Positions 13,127 to 16,926 of a DNA stretch of 16,926 bases are shown here, piece by piece. The notes beneath the pieces are model-generated. The model saw nothing but the letters and a program-made list of their open reading frames with translations. It did no database searches and was not told the DNA's origin. The number at the start of each line of letters is the position of its first letter. Position 1 is the first letter of the stretch. This stretch comes from Ettlia oleoabundans (lineage: Eukaryota; Chlorophyta; Chlorophyceae; Chlamydomonadales), in assembly GCA_019693395.1 (NCBI GenBank), contig JAAMXP010004753.1, positions 1 to 16,926 of the forward strand. Direction: 5' to 3'. The translations under genes and the position numbers were made by a program.

Positions 13127-16100
13127 TCACTTGTTCAGTGCCTCGGCTATCATCTCCTCCAGCTTGAGCTGGTCGGCTGCAACGACAGGCAGGGCGAAAA
13201 CGTGTGATGGAGAATGTAAACAGAAGTGCCAGCCTAGAAGGCACCTGCTTCGCTGAGCGGTGGTGCAACATGACTTCCTGCTCAAACACCAGTGTGTGCG
13301 CTGGTGACATGGGTATCTAGTGGAGCATAACACAGAGCCCCTCCCACGAAGTCTGAACGATCCACCAGAGATAAGAACTGTACACACCACTCAACGCCAA
13401 CTCATCGACAGTGGCTAGCACCCAGGCATTGAAGAGCTGGCACTCACCAGCGAAGTTGTCAATGCCGTGCTGCAACTTTTCCACCGCCATCCTGCAGGCC
13501 AGGAAGGAGCAGATGGTGTGTGGGGCTGCCTGCTGTGTCCAAAGGCAAGTTGACGGACGCAGGGATAGCGGGTCACAGTAGCTCATGCGCACTAGATAAA
13601 AAAGAGAAGAAAGAGAGGAATTAAAGAAAGGTGGTGAAGAAGGCAGCCGGGCATTGCTTGCAGCACGCCCGCTCGCCTTTGTCTTGCCCAGGACACCCCA
13701 CCCAGTAGTAGACAAGCCAATAGGAAGCAGGAAGCCGCGCACTGCTTGCAGCCAGCACGCTTGCCTTTCCTGCCCAGGGCACCCCACCCAGTGACTGACA
13801 TCCGTTTGGGAAGACAGGCACGCAGCCATGGCTTGCAGATACCGTGCCCACCTGTCGCCTCCGTGCATGCGATCAAACGTCTCACGCGCAAAGAAGTCCA
13901 TGCGGATGTGCTCGTCCTCGCACCCACCCTGCAGTGTGCGATGATGGAGGAGAGGAGAATGTACTAAAATTACGCCAATGGCCACGAGGGCTGGAATATT
14001 TTGAAAGGGCAGTACGAGCAGAGGATGGAGCAGAGGATCGATGGCTCAAGGTGTGGGCGGCTCGTGAGGTGGCAATGCTAATAGTGGTACAACATGCTCT
14101 GCGTAATCTCTTCTTCTTTTTCATTAGACCGCGTGCATGCGTGCGTGCGTGACGGGATGTGGCTGGGGATGGGGGATGGGCGGGCGTGCGCGCAGGCAAC
14201 AGTGTTATCCTTACAGGACGTTCATAAGCTGACTTGTCAAGAGTGACACCCGGCAGCATGCCGCCGAAACTTTGCAGCCCTGCTGTGCCCTGAAGGCAGT
14301 CCCTGGCTCAATGGCGGTGCAGGTGCCCAGCCCTTTGGAGTCGGCTTGGGAGATGGTGAGGATAGGAGCTTTGTATGTCTGGCTATGTACCCCCCAGACA
14401 GAATCCCATGGAGACACCATTGCCTAACCATGGTTGTAGTGTAGGGCAGGGCTTAAGTGGCGATGATAGGATACACCCAAACCCTGCGGCAAAACGCACC
14501 ATGCCTGGCCAGAGCTTGTAGGGCAGGGGGTCGGTGGAGGCCTCCAGCTCCTTGAGCAGCGGCGGAGCAATGGTGATGTTGTCGCAGCTGCACGGGTAGC
14601 AGGATGAGACATAGGGCAGGCACCGATGGCGCTGTGTGGATAAGACAAGGAGAGTTGACAGGAATAACAGGCATGCTGGACACGCAATGGGTGGCTGCTG
14701 TGCAGGAAGAACTTCCAGCCAAGCATCTCCTCAAGGCGCAACCATGCTGCCTCCGCTGGCTTGCACCCAACGCCACAACTCCCTGGCACCCCATCCTGAA
14801 CGCCACAGCCCCCGCCCCATCCTTGCCACCCCAGTATCACCACCACGGACCTTGCAAGCCCCCACTCCAACCCGCCCCATGCTCCCCTCAACCCGAAGCT
14901 CGAACTCTCGCCCCAACATCAGGCCATTCTCCTGGCCACATCACATCACAGTCAATGCAGCTGCGCCTCACCCCGCCAGCTCCCGAATCTCCCCCACGTT
15001 GCGGAAGGAAGCCGCCATGACGATGGTGTTGTAGTTGTACTTCTTGTAGTACTGGTAGATGCGCTTCACGCTAGCAACGCCCGGGTCCTATCAGAGGAAA
15101 CAGAAGGATGTTTTAGAATGGTATAATAAATAGTCGTGCCATTGGCAAATGGGGGAACGCAGGGGTCAGTGGCTTCCCAACTCGGGCAAACTGTGGCAAG
15201 TGCACTGAAACATCTCCTCATTGGTAGTATGCATCCTCAAAGTGCCACTCTCCAGCCATGTGAGTCTCCCAAAAACCTGCAGTATGAGCCTGACGCTGTG
15301 CTTTGTTAATGCCCCCTCAACCCACCTCCTCGGGCGCATAGTCCCGGTCGTTCTCCTTCTTGTACCAGTCCAGGATGCGCCCCACAAAGGGGGAGATGAG
15401 GGCGGCGCCGGCATCAGCGCACGCCACCGCCTGCAGAGCAAAGGCGAGTTGGACGGCTGGGGCGGATAATATCAATGTGTGCAGTACGCGAGTGATAGAG
15501 GAAGCCCATACGAGAACAGAGTGCCAATTAAGTGAAGAAGTAAAAGCGGAGCAGTGCAAGGTTCAAGCGGGCAGCCATTTAAATTAAAGCCTGTAGCTTA
15601 GACCTGTCACGCTGCAGCGCAGCCTTGCAGTGGGCATGACACAGCGGGGTGGTGCGCACCTGAGCAAAGCTGAAGAGCAGGGTCATGTTGCAGTCGATGC
15701 CCTCCTGCTGCAGCATCTCGCAGGCACGGATGCCGTCCCAGGTGCTGGCAATCTGCAAAACGGGATGAAGCACACCGATGGGTGACATGCGGTACAGTAT
15801 ACTCTACTATCGCAAATGAAGACGGTCTGCTGCATCAGCGCCCGGTGCAACATGTGCACTGTGGTGGGTCCGCCGCCAACCCAACGTGTGTGTGCTGGCC
15901 AGCACAACAGCACATCTTGCTGCGAACCACCTACTGCCCCAAACTCCCCGACCGTTGACTTACTCAACCACAAGGAAAGCCCGTTGCACAACACACCCAC
16001 CTTGATGTAGAGTCGCTTGGGGTCGATGCCCCTTTCCACATACAAGTCGACCAGGTGCAGCGCCTTGTCATAGGTTGCCTGCAGGGCATTTGAGCTATAT

Positions 16101-16741
16101 AAAGGTAAACAGATGAAGTCGAGAGGAGTTACAAACGTACAATGTGAGTGGCGATCAAGTGCTGAAATGACAAGGCACTGTTGTGATTGACCTGTAGTTT
16201 TATAACGGCAAAGGTGCCCGCATGGCACAGGGGCAGCAGCATGTACGGACGAAAGAGCTGTCGGCAGGAATGGTGGCGCAACCCAGAAGCAGTGCATGGT
16301 GAGGTACAAGAGAATTGCAATGACCTGTGCGTCGTAGGAGAGATGGGCATCAACCTCGGTGGAGACCTGCGGTTAGCGTACATCAGTACCGCATCAGCAA
16401 CACAGGCACTGACAACTGTGTGCCGTGATGCTCGGATACACGTTCAGCCAATAAACTGTGTGCAGGATGCAGGCTGAAGCGGGATGCAGGCCAAACTGCT
16501 TGTGGCACGCGGCAGCAAGCATAACTGTGGCGAAACATGCACTGGGCTCCCTGACAACATGCTAGTAGAGCTGCAAACACAAGTAGAAACCTTTTTGCTT
16601 ATCTAAACCGGCTGCACACACTGTTTTATGTGTATAGGTACTAGTAAAGTTATAAGTATAGGGCTCACCCTGCCCGGCACGATCTTGAGCAGCTCTGTGC
16701 CAATGTTGACAGCCAGCTGGTCGGCAATGAGGGCATGGGGC
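13127..16741 (-). CDS. Transaldolase, C-terminal 279 residues (N-terminal exons outside window)
   Basis: Exons in transcript order: 16741-16669, 16366-16325, 16078-16001, 15752-15660, 15430-15326, 15087-14972, 14587-14500, 14289-14215, 13928-13852, 13491-13448, 13176-13127 (TGA 13129-13127). Transaldolase moves a dihydroxyacetone unit between sugar phosphates in the non-oxidative pentose phosphate pathway. Motifs in order are [36 protein letters not shown] (the Schiff-base lysine is the last codon of exon 3 seen), [53 protein letters not shown], and an end at EALNK. Missing are roughly the first 90-150 residues, including the TTNPSL region and any plastid transit peptide, so location cannot be told. 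The 75-nt exon 14289-14215 is less certain: it is symmetric (phase 0/0), and skipping it also gives a good protein. Donors of the GTGCG type recur. Confidence 0.95.
13637..13791 (-). repeat. Tandem duplication in transaldolase intron
   Basis: Two units with a period of about 88 nt begin near 13637 and 13725. They share GCTTGCAG, CGCCTTT or GCCTTTC, and CACCCCACCCAGT. A weak third fragment (GGCTTGCAGATACCG) follows near 13829 and runs up to the exon donor at 13852. Non-coding. Confidence 0.7.
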
Positions 16742-16926
16742 CTGCAGCGCAGTGCAGCATAGCCAGCACAGGTGTTGCCACAGCAGCACAGGGGAAGGCT
16801 CCAACTAACGCACAATTGTGTGCCACCATGTGACACCCCCACCATGTGACACCACGCACACACGCACGCACACGCGCACGCACACGCACCCCACCCATCC
16901 ACACCCACGCGCGCGCGCGGCCGCGC
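16742..16926. repeat. Transaldolase intron with CACG/CGCG simple repeats at the window edge
   Basis: From about 16856 the sequence is alternating CACGCACACGC, then a CACCC-rich stretch, and ends in GCGCGCGCGCGG. Alternating purine-pyrimidine CG/CA tracts can adopt Z-DNA. The intron runs off the right edge toward the missing 5' exons. Confidence 0.8.

Overview
The window is nuclear DNA of a eukaryote and best fits a chlorophycean green alga (order not determined). The signs are GC-rich sequence, genes cut into many short exons by GT-AG introns of about 75-560 nt, algal-type TGTAA polyadenylation motifs behind several genes, long tetranucleotide microsatellites inside introns, and a SET-domain protein whose closest relative I recognise is the plant protein ATXR2. 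No long open frame is a gene by itself. I rebuilt all genes by joining exons whose splice sites and phases agree.

Layout: (1) 46-1747, plus strand: the 3' end of a calnexin gene (stalk, one membrane segment, acidic tail ending in basic residues). (2) 2787-4994, plus: a complete seven-exon gene for a 153-residue secreted Cys-rich protein with one canonical and one degenerate peritrophin-A/CBM14 chitin-binding domain; one intron is GC-AG. (3) 5817-7821, minus: a complete five-exon TRIC-type cation channel gene, with an in-frame duplicated segment at the exon-4 donor. (4) 8123-12507, minus: a complete 13-exon gene for a 551-residue ATXR2-like SET methyltransferase with a split MYND-type zinc finger. 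(5) 13127-16741, minus: transaldolase, 11 exons seen, with the N-terminal exons beyond the right edge.

The three minus-strand genes lie head to tail with little space between them. The chitin-binding gene and the TRIC gene converge and may overlap at their 3' ends. The genes belong to unrelated pathways: ER folding, secreted carbohydrate binding, endomembrane cation conductance, histone methylation, and the pentose phosphate pathway. I see no operon-like logic, tRNA, rRNA, CRISPR array or intact transposon.

The most unusual content is the animal-style chitin-binding pattern in an alga, the in-frame duplicated exon end in TRIC whose differences all fall at third codon positions, and a recurring pattern of short tandem duplications across splice junctions.
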